Notes: a model not told the origin generated them from the sequence alone. DNA of 64,000 nt from Chloranthus sessilifolius (GCA_021018995.1 CM037591.1:69467901-69531900), one strand, 5' to 3'. Shown: positions 32,977 to 44,544, counted from the first letter of the stretch. Program-made: numbers and translations.

Positions 32977-33680
32977 TCACTGACCTGCCTGGTCGCCCGA
33001 TGGTCCAGCTCCTTGGTCTGATGCACCTCTGACTCGTGAAGTAGATGCACTAGTCATATAGTCGCGTGGGTCAGCAACGTAGGTGCGTGCTTCGGCGACG
33101 TATGGAGTATAGGTGGTAGGGTAGTCATGCCGCATCATGTGCATCGATAAACCTTCGTGGAAATCCAATCGACGGTTCAGTTGATGATTGTTTTTTGCTA
33201 TCAGGGTAAGCACATCATCGATTGTTGCAGCCGGTGCCCTCTGTGGCAGAGGCATCTGAGCTAAGGTGGGCTGCTGAGGTTGAGCTACAGGTTTTGGTTG
33301 TTCCTGTTCTTGCTCGGCATGCTCATGTTCCTCTTGATCTTCTCTTTCTTGAGCACTCTTCCCTAATTGTTTGTAACTTTTTCTCCAATATTTCATTCTA
33401 TATCTCTTGACATTATCAATTAGTTTCACCCCATCTTGTGGTATACTATAGTCTTCTCGGCTGGCGTAATATTCCTCTATCATTCGGGTGATAAGGTGGG
33501 CATAGGGCATTGTTTTCAAAGGCGACTTCCTTCTTTGCGACATATTCTCACCGGTGTAATCTATGCCTGCTTTTACCACCTCTGGGGCACTAAATCATTG
33601 TCCGCTAAAGGTCAAAAATAAGGTCTATTGAATGCTTCCCACTCTTTCTGATTTGTGCCTTAAGGGGTATAAATTACACT
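32977..33680 (-). pseudogene. extra ORF downstream of Tekay-1 pol (transposon-protein-like)
   Basis: The frame reads NLYPLRHKSERVGSIQ, TAG, TLFLTFSGQ, TGA, FSAPEVVKAGIDYTGEN, then 200 open codons from 33579 ending GPSGDQAGQ at 32977. The core KTMPYAHLITRMIEEYYASR resembles the LP(Y/F)..L(I/L)TR(I/M) motif of the plant transposon-associated domain also suggested for Athila ORF3. After it come an acidic/Q-rich stretch (EEHEHAEQEQEQPK) and a helix with a QLNRRLDFHE heptad. Same strand as pol, between chromodomain and polypurine tract. The upstream part is split off by the solo Tat LTR; across it the frame continues as YDCFEIF/KCNLYPL. It could be a captured gene fragment or an accessory ORF. Confidence 0.5.
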
Positions 33681-33877
33681 TGAAGATCACATCAAACATC
33701 CACATTTTGTGTGGCAATTGGGCTCTCGTTACTGACTGCCTGGACCTATTTTCCCCATGAGTCACCCAATTTGGAGCTACGGTTCAAAAGTTATGGCCGA
33801 TTGAAGTTTCACATAAAATCATAAAAGTTTTGCTCAAGCGTGGATATTACTACGCCTAGCCAATCTAGCCCCAGATT

Positions 33878-34058
33878 AGTTAGGCGTATATATTATATAC
33901 ACCTACCTATTTTGGGGGAAATTTGGCCGGGCGCATATAATATATACGCTCAGCATAGGTGGGACCCACCACGGGCTTTATCTTCCCAAAGCTCCCCTAT
34001 TTTTGGTGAAATTCACTATTCCTAAACTGGGCGTATATAATATATACGCCCAGCTTAG
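33878..34058 (+). promoter_or_regulatory. GGCGTATATA palindrome cluster in the solo Tat LTR
   Basis: Three good copies at about 33878-33907, 33924-33956 and 34026-34058, and a decayed one near 33840. The last is a perfect inverted repeat with arm CTGGGCGTATATA around one A. The outer CTGG...CCAG frame is shared with the Tat-1 word, but the core differs. The cluster is 270-460 bp upstream of the TATA box. Confidence 0.8.
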
Positions 34059-34329
34059 CTACAGTAACTGTCATCAGTTGCTCGAATTTCCTTCATCTAG
34101 TTTGACCCTTTGACCATCCCCTTTGTTGGGGTGGGTGTCTTGAGGTTGGTTGCACCCCCTTTGAGCTTATTGGCAACCCTTAAGTCACCCATGGTCTCAC
34201 CCCATCATCCGCCATTAAAATCAATTTCCCAAAACCCTAGGACCTTGAAAACCTAGAAAACCTTAGATGGGGGATTACCTAATTGCTAAACCAATTAGCT
34301 CTTAAGTAATCCCTTAACCCATCCCTTCT

Positions 34330-34339
34330 CTATAAATAG
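34330..34339 (+). promoter_or_regulatory. TATA box of the solo Tat LTR
   Basis: CTATAAATAG followed by AGAGGCCCCCC, parallel to the Tat-1 LTR. Confidence 0.7.
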
Positions 34340-35036
34340 AGAGGCCCCCCTCTTCCCAAAGGGTTGAAATTTGGTTGAAAGGTTAGAGAGTGCTTAAGAG
34401 AAAACCCTAGTGAGAAAAATGCCAATATTTTTCCAGAATTCCAGCATGCATATTCCATCTATTTCAGTCCATTTCCACCATTAGATCACTCCTTTTAGCT
34501 AAAGCCTAGCCTTTAGCCTCACCCTACACTTCCTATTTTACCGAATCCTAGTGTTAGAATTCATTTCCATACCATTTAAGCCATCGGAAGCACGCCAAAG
34601 CGAAGATATTCCACGGTGCAACAAGGGCTCGTGAGCTCCGACTCACCCCTCTCTTCCTCTACCTTCTTGGTGTCTCCTCCGTCCAAGGATTCAAGCCGTT
34701 ACGCCACTGAAATTTCAGTTTGGCTCAATGCTTGATAGGACCGTATTGCCTTCGGGCAAGGGGAAACTCCGCCCTTTTATTTTCATTTTTGGCCATAGAT
34801 AGAGACCGCTACATGCGGGTTTATCGGGTGCCTAAACCCTTCCCGATCGATAACCGAAGCCCCTACCCTAGAGCCTTTGGCAAAGACTGGTAAATCAGAG
34901 TCATATTTAGCACTTCGATGCTCAAAATAACGATTTGAAGGTTTCCCAGGTCACCAAAAGCCCCGGGTGGCGACTCTACATTTTCATCAAAGGCGAGCGC
35001 ATCGCCACGACGGGTTCGAGAGGATCCATGGTTGCA

Positions 35037-35190
35037 CACTTGAATATCTCAAAACAGTCATAATACATAGCAAGCAATAAGTACCCCAAAATGAAAAAAC
35101 GAGCACATATATCCAAGGAAATTGTATTGAGAGAAGATCACATAGAATTTTGACATTTTATTGAATTGTTACTCACCGAATTGATGAGGT
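35037..35190 (-). other. short spacer between the chromodomain stop and the solo Tat LTR
   Basis: 154 bp. Minus-strand frame into the extra ORF is open for about 45 codons after a TGA but has no recognisable domain. Confidence 0.35.
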
Positions 35191-36600
35191 TCACTTGAAT
35201 AAATGCAGGTATTGATTGTGGATCTCTGCTGCGCGTTCCCAACTGGCTTCTTCAGAAGAATGGTTCCACCACTTCACAAGCACTAAGGGAATCCGCTTGG
35301 TCCGTAAGATTTGTTCTTTATGGTCCAAAATTTGCATCGGCTCTTCAGTCAATGTTAAATCGTCTTGAAGTTCAATCGATTGGTAGTCCAAGTGAGTCAA
35401 GTCTTTAACATACCTCCGCAATATGGACACGTAAAATACATTGTGCATGCTGGATAATTGCAGTGGCAAGGCAAGGCGATATGTGACTTCTCCAACCTGA
35501 CCGAGTATCTCAAAGGGCCCAACATTATGCGGGCTCAGCTTCCCTCGTCTTCCAAAACCCATCACACCCTTAGTAGGCGAGATCTTCACGTAGGTGTTGT
35601 CCCCTATCTGGAACACAACTTGCATTCTCTTGAGGTCGACATAACTCTTTTGGTGACCCTGTGCAACTCGTAACATCTCGCAAATTAGCTGAACTATTTC
35701 GATCGTACTTTCCACGATCTTCGAACCCAAAATAAGCTTCTCGCCAACTTCCTCCCAATGGAGTGGAGACTTGCATCTCCGACCATATAAAGCTTCATAT
35801 GGAGCCATTCTAATGCTCGCCTAATAACTATTATCGTAGGCAAATTTGATCAGGGGTAAATGCTTATCCCACGATCCTTGAAAATCCAACATACAAGTCC
35901 ATAGCATATCCTCGATATTATCTGGTTCACCATTTCGGTTTGCCCATCGGTATGAGGGTGAAATGCCGAACTAAAATCCAATCGTGAACCTATTCCTTCT
36001 TAAAATCGCTGCCAAAACTATGAAGTATATAACAGATCTCTATCTGAAGCGATGCTGACGATACACCATGTAATCTGACAATCTTTTTGAGATGCAACTA
36101 TGCAAGCTTGCAAGCTATATACTTTGTGTTGTATTGTAAGAAGTGGGCAGACTTGGTCAATCGATCGACAATGACCCAGATAACATTTTGTCCTTTCACA
36201 GTTCTTGGAAAACCAAGAATGAAGTCCATAGATATGGCTACCCATTTCCATTCTTGTATCGACAATGGCTGTAATAGACCAGATGGGTTCCGATGATCAA
36301 CCTTCACTTGTTGACATACTAAACACTTCGAAACATATTCTGCCACATCTTTCTTCAGGCCTCTCCACTAGAAACTCTTCTTCAGATCCTGGTACATCTT
36401 AGTACTCCCAGGATGGATGGCATACATCGACCTATGAGCTTCCTCCAGTATTGTCTCTCGAAGCTCGGTATTTGTTGGTATGCACATTCGACCTTCAAAT
36501 AGTAGAGATATGTCCTGCCTGATGGAAAAATTTGGTCGATTTCCACTATTCACATCATGTCTGATGCTCATGAGATCATCATCTGTGATATGAAGCTTGC
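35191..36600 (-). pseudogene. Tekay-1 integrase with C-terminal chromodomain (broken)
   Basis: Minus strand: zinc region text ILEEAHRSMYAIHPGSTKMY (36470-36411), CLVCQQVKVDHRNPSGLLQP (36328-36269), core WVAISMDFILGFPRTVKG and VIWVIVDRLTKSAHFL (with the D motifs), then a decayed stretch 36097-35809. The last 205 codons are intact (35808-35191): APYEALYGRRCKSPLHWEEV, an SH3-like part, then EEPMQILDHKEQILRTKRIP and LVKWWNHSSEEASWE. This last block is a chromodomain (aromatic and W..HS.EEA.WE pattern), diagnostic of chromoviruses and thought to steer integration to heterochromatin. Confidence 0.85.
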
Positions 36601-37144
36601 AGATGTTCTAAAAAAGTGTTGACCAAATGACAACAGTGGCCATCAAAGCTCCTGAACCTTTAACATTGAATCTCATGCTACAGAGGGCCATATCTTCATG
36701 TAAGTTTCATTGGTGCACTTTTGTGATCAGGTGTGATAATTGAGTAGAAGATTTTTGGCTCAACGCATATGCCACTACATTCGCCTTCCTGAGGTGATAC
36801 TGGATGGAACAATCGTAGCCTTTGAGGAACTCTATCCATCTTTGCAGCCTCATGTTAAAGTCTTTTTAGGTCAAAAGGCATTTAAGGATTTTGTGGTCTA
36901 TGAATATATCAAATGTTTCCCCGTAAAGGTAATGTGTCCAGATCTTCAGGGTGAAGATGGTTGCCGCTAACTCGAGGTCATGAGTTAGATAATTCTTCTC
37001 ATGATCATTAAGCTGCCGAGAGCTGTACGCAATGACTCTCTCATTCTGATTAAGCACACAACCTAATCCACTATATGAAGCGTCACTATATACCACAAAA
37101 CCTCTACTGCCTGACGATATGACAAGCACTGGTGCAGTTGTCAA
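36601..37144 (-). pseudogene. Tekay-1 RNase H (broken)
   Basis: Minus strand from 37144: [20 protein letters not shown] with the first catalytic aspartate, [40 protein letters not shown] with the glutamate (ELAA), and [15 protein letters not shown] with the next aspartate. A frameshift follows near 36866. Downstream text to 36600 is degenerate. Confidence 0.8.
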
Positions 37145-37960
37145 TCTCTTCTTAAGCTCCTAAAAACTCTGCTCACACTGTTCAGTCCACTCAAACATAA
37201 TATTTTTCCTTGTGAGTTGCGTGAGTAGACCTGAAATCTTGGAGAAACCTTTGACGAATCTCCTGTAGTAACCAGCCAATTCAAGAAAACTATGAACCTC
37301 TGTTACCATCTTCGGTTGTTCCCACTCCACAACAACTTCAATCTTGGCTAGATCAACAGTTATGCCAGTCTCAGAGACTACATGTCCTAAGAAACTGACC
37401 TGCTCAAGCCAGAACTCACACTTTCTTAGTTTGTCATATAATTGATGGTCTCTGAGTGTCTGAAGAGCCACCCATAAATGTTGGTCATACTCCTCTCTCA
37501 TTTTCGAATAGATGAAGATATCATCTATGAAAACAACCATGGATTTGTCTAGGTGTGGTTTGAAATACCCGGTTCATCAAGTCCATAAATGATGCTGGTG
37601 CATTCATCATCCCAAAAGGCATCACTAAAAACTCGTAGTGACTGTATCTAGTGCGAAAAGTGGTCTTCGAAATATCCTCAACTTTGATATTCAATTGATA
37701 GTAACTTGACCTCTAATCGATCTTTGAAGAGAATTTTACACGTTGTAGTTGGCCAAAGAGGTCATCAATCCACGGGAGTGGATAACAATTCTTAATCATC
37801 AACTTGTTTAACTGGTGGTAATCAATTCAGAGCTGCATCGAACCGTCCTTCTTCTTAACAAATAATACAAGTGCACCCCAAGGAGACACACTAGGTCTGA
37901 TAAATCCTTTTTTAAAAGCTCTTGAAGCTGCTCCTTTAGTTCTTTCAACTCTGCTAGAGC
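37145..37960 (-). pseudogene. Tekay-1 reverse transcriptase (broken)
   Basis: From about 37960 the palm text appears in pieces: [29 protein letters not shown] (37760), [20 protein letters not shown] (37640-37580). From 37540 it reads [20 protein letters not shown] with the catalytic F-I-D-D, then [40 protein letters not shown] and the thumb. Single stops and shifts separate these. Active-site residues are intact. Confidence 0.85.
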
Positions 37961-38506
37961 CATGAGATACGGAGCTTTCGATAATGGCTCGGTACCTAGA
38001 GCTAATTCAATCCCGAACTTGATCTCCCTATCAGGTGGTAATTTGTGGAGATCCTTGGGAAATACATCTAAGAATTCAGATACGATGGGAACATTGTTGA
38101 CGCTGATTTTCTCTTCTCGTTGGATCTTCATGAACGCGAGGTACCCATGGCACCGAATGCTCATCATACGATCTGCTCGAATGGCAGAGATGAATGGTGT
38201 GATGTTGGACTTGACTCCATAAAATTGGAAGGATTTTTCCTTTGTAGGGCGAAAAGCTACCACTTTTCGAAGGCAATCTATGCTAGCATGGTATGCGGAT
38301 AACCAATACATCCCAAGGATTATATCAAATCCTTGCATATCTAATAGGAATAAATTGGCTATCGTCTCGTGGACTTCAACCGTAAAGATAATCGATCGAC
38401 ATACTGTATTTGTGCTCACCGAGCTTCCTGTAGGAACTAACTTCGCAAATAAGATGTCTAGGGGCTCAGGAGTGATGCTCAATTCTGTTGCAAATTAAGG
38501 TGTAAC
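37961..38506 (-). pseudogene. Tekay-1 protease C-terminus and start of RT, cut by Athila-3
   Basis: From 38482: protease end with FLLDMQGFDIILGMYWLSAY then HASIDC, followed by the linker and RT entry ([40 protein letters not shown]). The protease catalytic D-[ST]-G is missing because the Athila-3 LTR begins at 38507. Of the pieces in this element this one is open for the longest run (224 codons). Confidence 0.8.
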
Positions 38507-40019
38507 TGTTGGTGTATTTTTAGATTGCTCTGCTATTATTAATAAAGAAGTGATGGATAAAAATATGGCAGCAAAAATAAATCAAAGATGGGGAATGAAG
38601 TGGAACAAAACAACAATCTAAAAACACAGTCTTGCAAGATCCAGGGCCTGCTGGAGAAAGTTTTGATAAGAAAGGATTGTCCCACAAGGAAATCTGATCT
38701 AGAACCATAAGGGTTGTATAGTAAACCTCCAAATCTGACTACAGATCTGACAATCCTAAAGAAAGGGAGTTTGGGGTGTCACTATCTACACTACTTTAAA
38801 AATAAAAAATAAAACTAAAGAAAGGGGGAAAGAAGGATGACGATGGAGTGAGAAAATAAAGTAAAAATGGTGAGAAATAGACAGGTACGGTTAAATCAGT
38901 AATGCACCTCAGTGTTACAACAGGATCTGCAACAGTCCTTCAGATGGCTATAAGAACACTTGCTAGGTAAAAGACTAAAAATCTAACCCAGAGGGAAGGA
39001 CTGATCATAGGGTTATATGTTGTCCACTATAATGGTCACAGCATATCCCAAGGATTTCATCAAATCAATGGATTAAACCAGAACATGAACACCATTGCAG
39101 ACACTATGTTTGCAAGGCTGCAAGCTCATGCATTCATAGGAGCAAAAAGTCATGAAAACTCAAGTGGAAACCAGAAGAAATCCCAACAAAATCTTGCTTT
39201 AGACTCAACTGGTCATTCCTACAAAAGGCCTGTAATGACCTAGCTCACAAGTCTACAATCTCTATAAAAACTCAAATCTAAACACTGATAAAGATGATGC
39301 AAAATAGGGGAGAGTTTGGCTCTGCAATAATCTCTCACTTGGCTACAAGCTCAAGTGCAGAGAAAAAGAATCCATCTCAGCCTTGTGATCTAGACCAGCC
39401 CTAGGGCTATAGTATGCCCACTTGAATGGCCACAGGCTATCCCAGAGGTTATCCTAATCACAGATGAAGGAGATAGAACATGAATATCACTGCTATCACC
39501 ATGGTTGCAAGGCTAAAAGCTCAAGCAACCATGGGTGCATAAAACCCATATAGATTCATGTGAAGACCACATAAAAAATAAAGATTAAATGAACATTAAA
39601 CTTGGCATTTCATTGGTTAAAAGTGAACATACAATAATGGCCCTCAAGACAGCAGCCTTTGCTAAGAATCCCAAAATAGCTCACTCTATATTACAAAACC
39701 AATTACAATGTAGAAATAATCCTAGCTTCTACAAAGAACATAGCCCAGCAATGTTCTTGTGCTAAGGCAAGAGGAAAAATAAAAGAAGATTACCTAACCC
39801 TAACCCTAACTGACCTAAGAAAGTACCAAATTAGGTAAAAATTTAGATAAATTTCTGCTAAACACTACAATTTATATACAATTCCACCAAAAATATCTTG
39901 TGCCTTGGCCAAGCAAAAATAGAAGAGAAATGCCCTAATTTTGGCTACTGTTGTGGCCCATTTGTGGCCAAGTGTTATCTCGAGAAGTGGGAAAGAACTT
40001 AGCACCTCGGGATGTGTGC

Positions 40020-40345
40020 CCTAATTGCTGTGGAATCCCAAGAATGCCCCTGTGTACGAACTGAGAAGTCGGGAGCCTATCTTGCGAGGTTGGCTTTACT
40101 TGATTTGCTTCTCACGTGGCTCTCACATGGCTGGAGTTGACACTGAAGAAGAGCTTGTGATGTCCACTTTACTGTGAATAGCATAGTTCACGCAGATGAG
40201 GCACCAGGTAGCCTAGGTAGCATTGATCTCGCTAAGCTGAATTGTAGCTCACGAGGATGATTTGAGGTTCACGCAGATGATCGCCAGGATGGCATGCGCT
40301 TCTCGTGTGGTTGGGTCTGTCTTTAAAGTGCGCGAGGTCTACGCG
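40020..40345 (-). promoter_or_regulatory. CGCGA/CTCACGAGG word cluster in Athila-3 U3 (left part)
   Basis: CTGAGAAGTCGGG, CTTGCGAGG, TCTCACGTGG, TTCACGCAGATGAGG, GATCTCGCTAAG, CTCACGAGGATG, TTCACGCAGATG, CTTCTCGTGTGG, GTGCGCGAGG and CTACGCGACGCGAA occur within 325 bp. It continues beyond the nested element at 44080-44200 (GCACGAGG, ACTGAGCGAGATCTGCTCGAG, CTTCGCGAGAGG, ATACGAGGG). It matches the Athila-1 cluster. Confidence 0.6.
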
Positions 40346-40380
40346 ACGCGAATCTTCTGAAGTTTTGATCCCCGTGAGAA

Positions 40381-41862
40381 TGATCAGTCACATAATTTAC
40401 CATTTTATCACCCTTAATTTAGTAATGCTAGGCCATAGTTTACTACTAACTAGTTACTGATGCACAGATATTAGAGATAAGCAGTCAATTAGAGCCTAAG
40501 TGCTAATCTTTGTCAAAATAAACTCAAAAAGAAATAAGAAAGACGACCAAACAAAAAGACATTTTTTCGCCTATTGAAGATAGAAAATTATAAATTTACG
40601 ATTCTTCAAAAGAGATAAAAAGAGAAAAATGATAAAGCGTAATCCAGAAAATCGTCAACTATGAGGAAGCAGTGAGAAATAGAAAGTCGTAATTAACGAT
40701 TCTCTAGAAAAAAGCTATGAAAGACAAAAAATCGTGATTAACGATTTTCTAGAAAGAGAACGATTATCTAAAGCTCTCCTCCTTACTGCTATTGCTGATC
40801 ACGTGGGTGAAAATTATCACCGCCATATCCAGAATTAGAAGATATATATAATTAGAAGTTCTGCGAATCATGAATCTGAGAAGATTTATGAAGATTGATA
40901 TTTCGAAGAACTCTGCGGTTGCTCAGTAAAGAACAATCTAGAAGTGCATCAACTAAAGAAAGCAAGGAAAGATAAAATTAAGAATTAGAGTTATATTAGG
41001 ATACTTTTATATTTAGTAGTTTCTTTTATTAGAATTTGATCTCTGTAAACCAACCTCTTATGATCTATAAATAAGAGAGCTCGACATAGGAATAAGCATC
41101 GAAGAACTTCAGCATCAATTGATGCTTGAGGTTGGATTTTCTTTCGATCAAGTAGTATTTATTAGTTAGAATAGTTTAGATATCAGAGGTTTCTCAAGAG
41201 CAATTGACGACTGCAATTGAGTGCTGAAGATTAGTGTAGATATCTATAGTTTCTCAGGAGCAATTGACGACTGCACTTGAGAGGTGAAAGATATATTTAT
41301 TTTCTTTCTAGTTTAGATTTATTTACTTTGTAAACATCTCAAAGTTTTGATTTGAATTGATGACTCAGGTTAGAATTTACAGACTAGTGCAACAGTTTTT
41401 ACTTTTCCATCTTAAGTTTTCTAAACTTATATTGACGCCCACATTTTAGGAAATTGTTGATTAGATTAAATTTGTATTGAAATGATCTTAGACTTGATTG
41501 ACGACCAATGCTAGGAAACTTGATATACGGTGTAACGGTACTATTTATTTTTATATATATCTGAAAGTTGAAGATTGAGATTGATGACCTTAATCTGAAG
41601 AAGGAGGATTAGAATTTTTTTTTATGCACTTTAGTTTAGAAAATATTCTTTTATTCATATTTCTCGAGTAGCTTAGGAAATCTTAAAGATAAATAGAAGT
41701 TTTTAAAATAAGGATTTGAATAGAAGATAGAAATAGAGAAAACTTAGATAATCACTTCCTCGTGGGAACGATCCTAATGCTAGTACTATAATTTTCATTG
41801 TGCGCTTGCAATAGTTTAAGACTTGAGTTAAAAATATAAGATATAGTAATCAAGACCAACCA
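40381..41862 (+). repeat. 5' LTR of the non-autonomous element
   Basis: Begins TGATCAGTCACATAATTTAC, ends CAAGACCAACCA. TATA box CTATAAATAA at 41065-41074. Contains the word cluster at 40575-40770 and two tandem copies of a segment GGTTTCTCA(A/G)GAGCAATTGA near 41188 and 41250. Confidence 0.85.
40575..40770 (+). promoter_or_regulatory. ATCGTnATTAACGATT word cluster, non-autonomous 5' LTR
   Basis: TTTACGATTCTTC (40598), AGAAAATCGTCAAC (40646), AGTCGTAATTAACGATTCTC (40684), AATCGTGATTAACGATTTTC (40730) and GAACGATTATC (40758) within 200 bp. The two longest are inverted repeats of ATCGT. About 300-490 bp upstream of the TATA box. The 3' LTR has the same set at 42792-42985. Confidence 0.75.
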
Positions 41863-41868
41863 AGTTTT

Positions 41869-41886
41869 TTGCGCCGCTGCCGGGGA
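41869..41886 (+). other. primer binding site of the non-autonomous element
   Basis: TTGCGCCGCTGCCGGGGA, six bases after the LTR end. It is the Athila tRNA-Asp-type site with two changes. Confidence 0.75.
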
Positions 41887-42582
41887 AGCGGATTAATCTA
41901 GTGCTTTCGAATTTTTATCTAATATTTTTATTCTTTTAGAAACTGATGTTTATCTTTCTCTTTTTATATTTCCTTCTATTTTTATTTTATTTGATCTCTT
42001 CTTGAAACCTTTGCCAGTTTATTCAAAGCAACGAGCCAAAAGTTTCTAACTTCTGCCGGCCACAGAATTTCGAAACTCAAATTTGTTTCTCCCTGCTTGC
42101 TAAAATAAAAAGTAGAAAAATTTTAAAAACAAAAAATTGAATACAATAATTGATTTGATCGAGTGTTTTGTAATTCCATCATGATAGACAACAATCAAAA
42201 TTTGCTATACAAAATTGAAATTATTAAGTTCTGATCGAGCATGATTGTGATGATGGGATGCTAAGGATAAAATATTCAAAATATTATGAAATAATAAACA
42301 TATAAGGACTAATTGACTAATTAGTAATATATAAAATAATAATAATAATAAATAATAATTTAGTTTATATTTTGAATTCTTAGTTTTGAAAATTTCAAAA
42401 ATATTTGAAGTTTATAGGTAACTTCACTGAAAACCTTCAGGAGACTACAACTCCTCAACTAGGGATCACCTAGGGGTTTAAATGCATGTTGCATCTGCTA
42501 AATGAAATCGGGCTCCCTACGAAAGTGGCATTTAAATTACAGTCTAGAATATTTTTCCTTGTTTGCTAGGGAATAGCAAAAC
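41887..42582 (+). other. non-coding internal region of the non-autonomous element
   Basis: About 700 bp, AT-rich, no open frame. The last part (about 42410-42560) contains GAAAACCTTCAGGAGACT, GGGATCACCTAGGGGTTTAA, TGCTAAATG and GCTCCCTACGAAAGTGGCAT, which reads as the reverse complement of 44620-44740 in Athila-3 and 52230-52350 in Athila-2. Confidence 0.75.
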
Positions 42583-42597
42583 TTATGTTTGGGGGTG
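42583..42597 (+). other. polypurine tract of the non-autonomous element
   Basis: TTATGTTTGGGGGTG directly before the LTR start TGATCAG. It differs by little from the Athila tract TTAGGTTTGGGGGTG. Confidence 0.85.
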
Positions 42598-44076
42598 TGA
42601 TCAGTCACATAATTTACCATTTTATCACCCTTAACTTAGTGATGCAAGGCCATAGTTTGATACTAACGAATTACTGATGCGCAAATATTAGAGATAAGCA
42701 GTCAATTAGAGCCTAAGTGCTAATCTTTGTCAAATTGAACTGAAAAGGCAATAAGAAAGACCACCAAATGAAAAGACATTTTTTCGCCTGCTGAAGACAT
42801 AAAATCATAAATTTACAACTCTTCAAAAGAGAAAAAAAGAGAAACGATAAAACGTAATCTAGAAAATCGTCAACTATGAGAAAGTTGTGAGAAATAGAAA
42901 GTCGTAATTAACAATTCTCTAGAAAAAAGTTATGAAAGATAGAAAATTGTGATTAACGATTTTCTAGAAAAAGAACGATTATCTAAAGCTCTCCTCCTTA
43001 TTGGTGTTGCTAATCATGTGAGTGAAAATTATCACCGCCATGTCCAAAATTAGAAGATCTATACAATTAGAAGTTCTACGGATCCCAGATCTGAGAAGAT
43101 TGATGAAGATTGATATTCCGAAGAACTCTGCTGCTGCTCATTAAATAATAATTTTGAAATGCATCAATTAAAGAAAGCAAGGAAAGATAAATTAAGAATT
43201 AGAGTTATATTAGGATACTTTTATTTTTAGTAGTTTCTTTTATTAGAATTAGATCTTTGTAAACCAACCCCTTATGATCTACAAATAAGAGGGCTCAGTA
43301 TAGGAATAAGCATCAAAGAATTTCAGCATCAATTGACGCCTGAGGTTGGATTTTCTTCCGATCAAGGAGTGTATACTAGTTAGAATAGTTTAGATATCAG
43401 AGGTTTCTCATGAGCAATTGACGACTGTGATTGAGTGCTGAGGATTAGTGTAGATATTTGTAGTTTCTCAGGAGCAATTGATGACTCAGCTGAGGGATGA
43501 AAGATATGTTTAATTGCTTTCTAGTTTAGATTTATTTACTTTGTAAACATCTCCATGTTTTGATTTGAATTGATGACTCAGGTTAGAATTTATAGATTAG
43601 TGTAACAAGTTTTACTCTTCCATCTTCAGTTATCTAAGTTTGATTGACGCTCAAATTTAAGAAATTATTGATTAGATTAAATTTGTATTGATAGGATCTT
43701 AGGCTTGATTGACGACCAATGCTAGAAAACGTGATATATGGTGTAATGGTACTATTTATTTTCATAAATATCCAAAAGCTGAAGATTGAGATTGACGACT
43801 TTAATCTGAAGAAGGAGGATTAAGATTTATTTTTATGTACCTTAGTTTAGAAAATATTCTTTTATTCATATTTCTCCAGTAGATTAGGAAATCTTAAAGA
43901 TAAATAGAAGTTTTTAAAATAAGGATTTGAATAGAAGATAGAAATAGAAAAAACTTAGATAATCACTTTGTCGTGGGAACGATCCTAATGTTAGTACTAT
44001 AATTTCCATTATGTGCTCGCAATAGGTTAAGACTTGAGTTAAATATAAATACAAGATACAGTAATGAAGACCGACA
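42598..44076 (+). repeat. 3' LTR of the non-autonomous element
   Basis: Begins TGATCAGTCACATAATTTAC, ends GAAGACCGACA. Its TATA box is mutated to CTACAAATAA (43279-43288) compared with CTATAAATAA in the 5' LTR. Confidence 0.85.
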
Positions 44077-44544
44077 AGAGGATTGCACGAGGTGCTTTTT
44101 TGAAGCTTTTCTACAATGCACTGAGCGAGATCTGCTCGAGCCTTTTATTCGTTGCAGGCTTGAACTTCGCGAGAGGATTTTCAGAGTAAATTCAACTATA
44201 CGAGGGCTCCTATGTGCTTGTGTGCTTCTATGTAGAGCCTGCTGCAGCAGTCTCCTCTTCTTGGGGCAAGCTTCCTTTCATCTGTTGGACTCCTAGGGCC
44301 CACTTTGGTAATCCAAATGATCATTATGGTCTATACCACCATGGTGTACTTTATGGTCTTCAAACAGCTGCAAGATTTTGCTTCTAAATCCTCTTTTCTT
44401 GGCCTTCGAAGTGTGGACTGTTACACTAAGCTGCAGTTTTATTCTTAATTACAAAACATACTCAAAAGATAATTATTAGATGGCTCCAAGTTGTAGTAAA
44501 GGCTAGGTTAGGAGGTGAAAAATGACATTTTCTAGTGACTAACA

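Larger units (their letters stand above)
33681..35036 (+). mobile_element. solo LTR of a second Tat family
   Basis: 1356 bp in plus orientation. It starts TGAAGATCAC and ends GGTTGCA. CACT flanks both ends, within an identical 9-base string ACACTTGAA (33676-33684 and 35036-35044), so the exact ends are uncertain by a few bases. It is related to the Tat-1 LTR in U5 (CCCGATCGATAACCGAAGCC; GGTGGCGACTCTACA near 34970) and around the TATA box. No primer site follows, so it is a solo LTR. Confidence 0.75.
30254..38506 (-). mobile_element. Tekay-1: chromovirus element, gag side missing
   Basis: From 38506 leftward: end of protease, RT, RNase H, integrase with chromodomain (ends 35191), an extra ORF, a polypurine tract (32031-32046) and the 3' LTR (30254-32030). 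The 5' part is cut by the Athila-3 LTR at 38507. The 3' LTR is cut by Tekay-2 at 30253. A solo Tat LTR sits at 33681-35036. Confidence 0.85.
40381..44076 (+). mobile_element. complete non-autonomous LTR element (Athila-derived)
   Basis: Two LTRs (40381-41862 and 42598-44076, about 1.48 kb each) flank a 735-bp internal region with a primer site (41869-41886), no coding capacity and a polypurine tract (about 42583-42597). It inserted in the Athila-3 LTR. The first 180 bp of the two LTRs differ at roughly 9 percent by eye, so the insertion is not recent. The target duplication is unclear (GAGAA left, AGAGG right). Its 3' internal block is homologous to the Athila pre-polypurine region, so Athila is the likely source of its enzymes. 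Confidence 0.85.
38507..44544 (-). repeat. 3' LTR of Athila-3, interrupted by a nested element
   Basis: Minus strand begins TGTTAGTCACTAG (44544) and ends CACCAACA (38507). The LTR itself is the sum of 44077-44544 and 38507-40380, about 2.34 kb. It is the same subfamily as the Athila-1 LTR (near-complete match in reverse complement to 1600-3513), including the internal 390-bp duplication. A TATA-like TGTATATAAA lies at about 39870-39880 (minus). Confidence 0.85.

Noticed and set aside
33840..33900. Reading of the extra ORF continuing upstream to about 33780 through the solo Tat LTR
   Set aside because: The minus frame is open there, but the same block aligns with the Tat-1 LTR (GCCATA..TTTTGA near 26110), so it is LTR and the frame is coincidental.
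40376..44081. Clean 5-bp target duplication of the non-autonomous element
   Set aside because: Left flank GAGAA and right flank AGAGG do not match; only a partial GAG overlap, so none is claimed.
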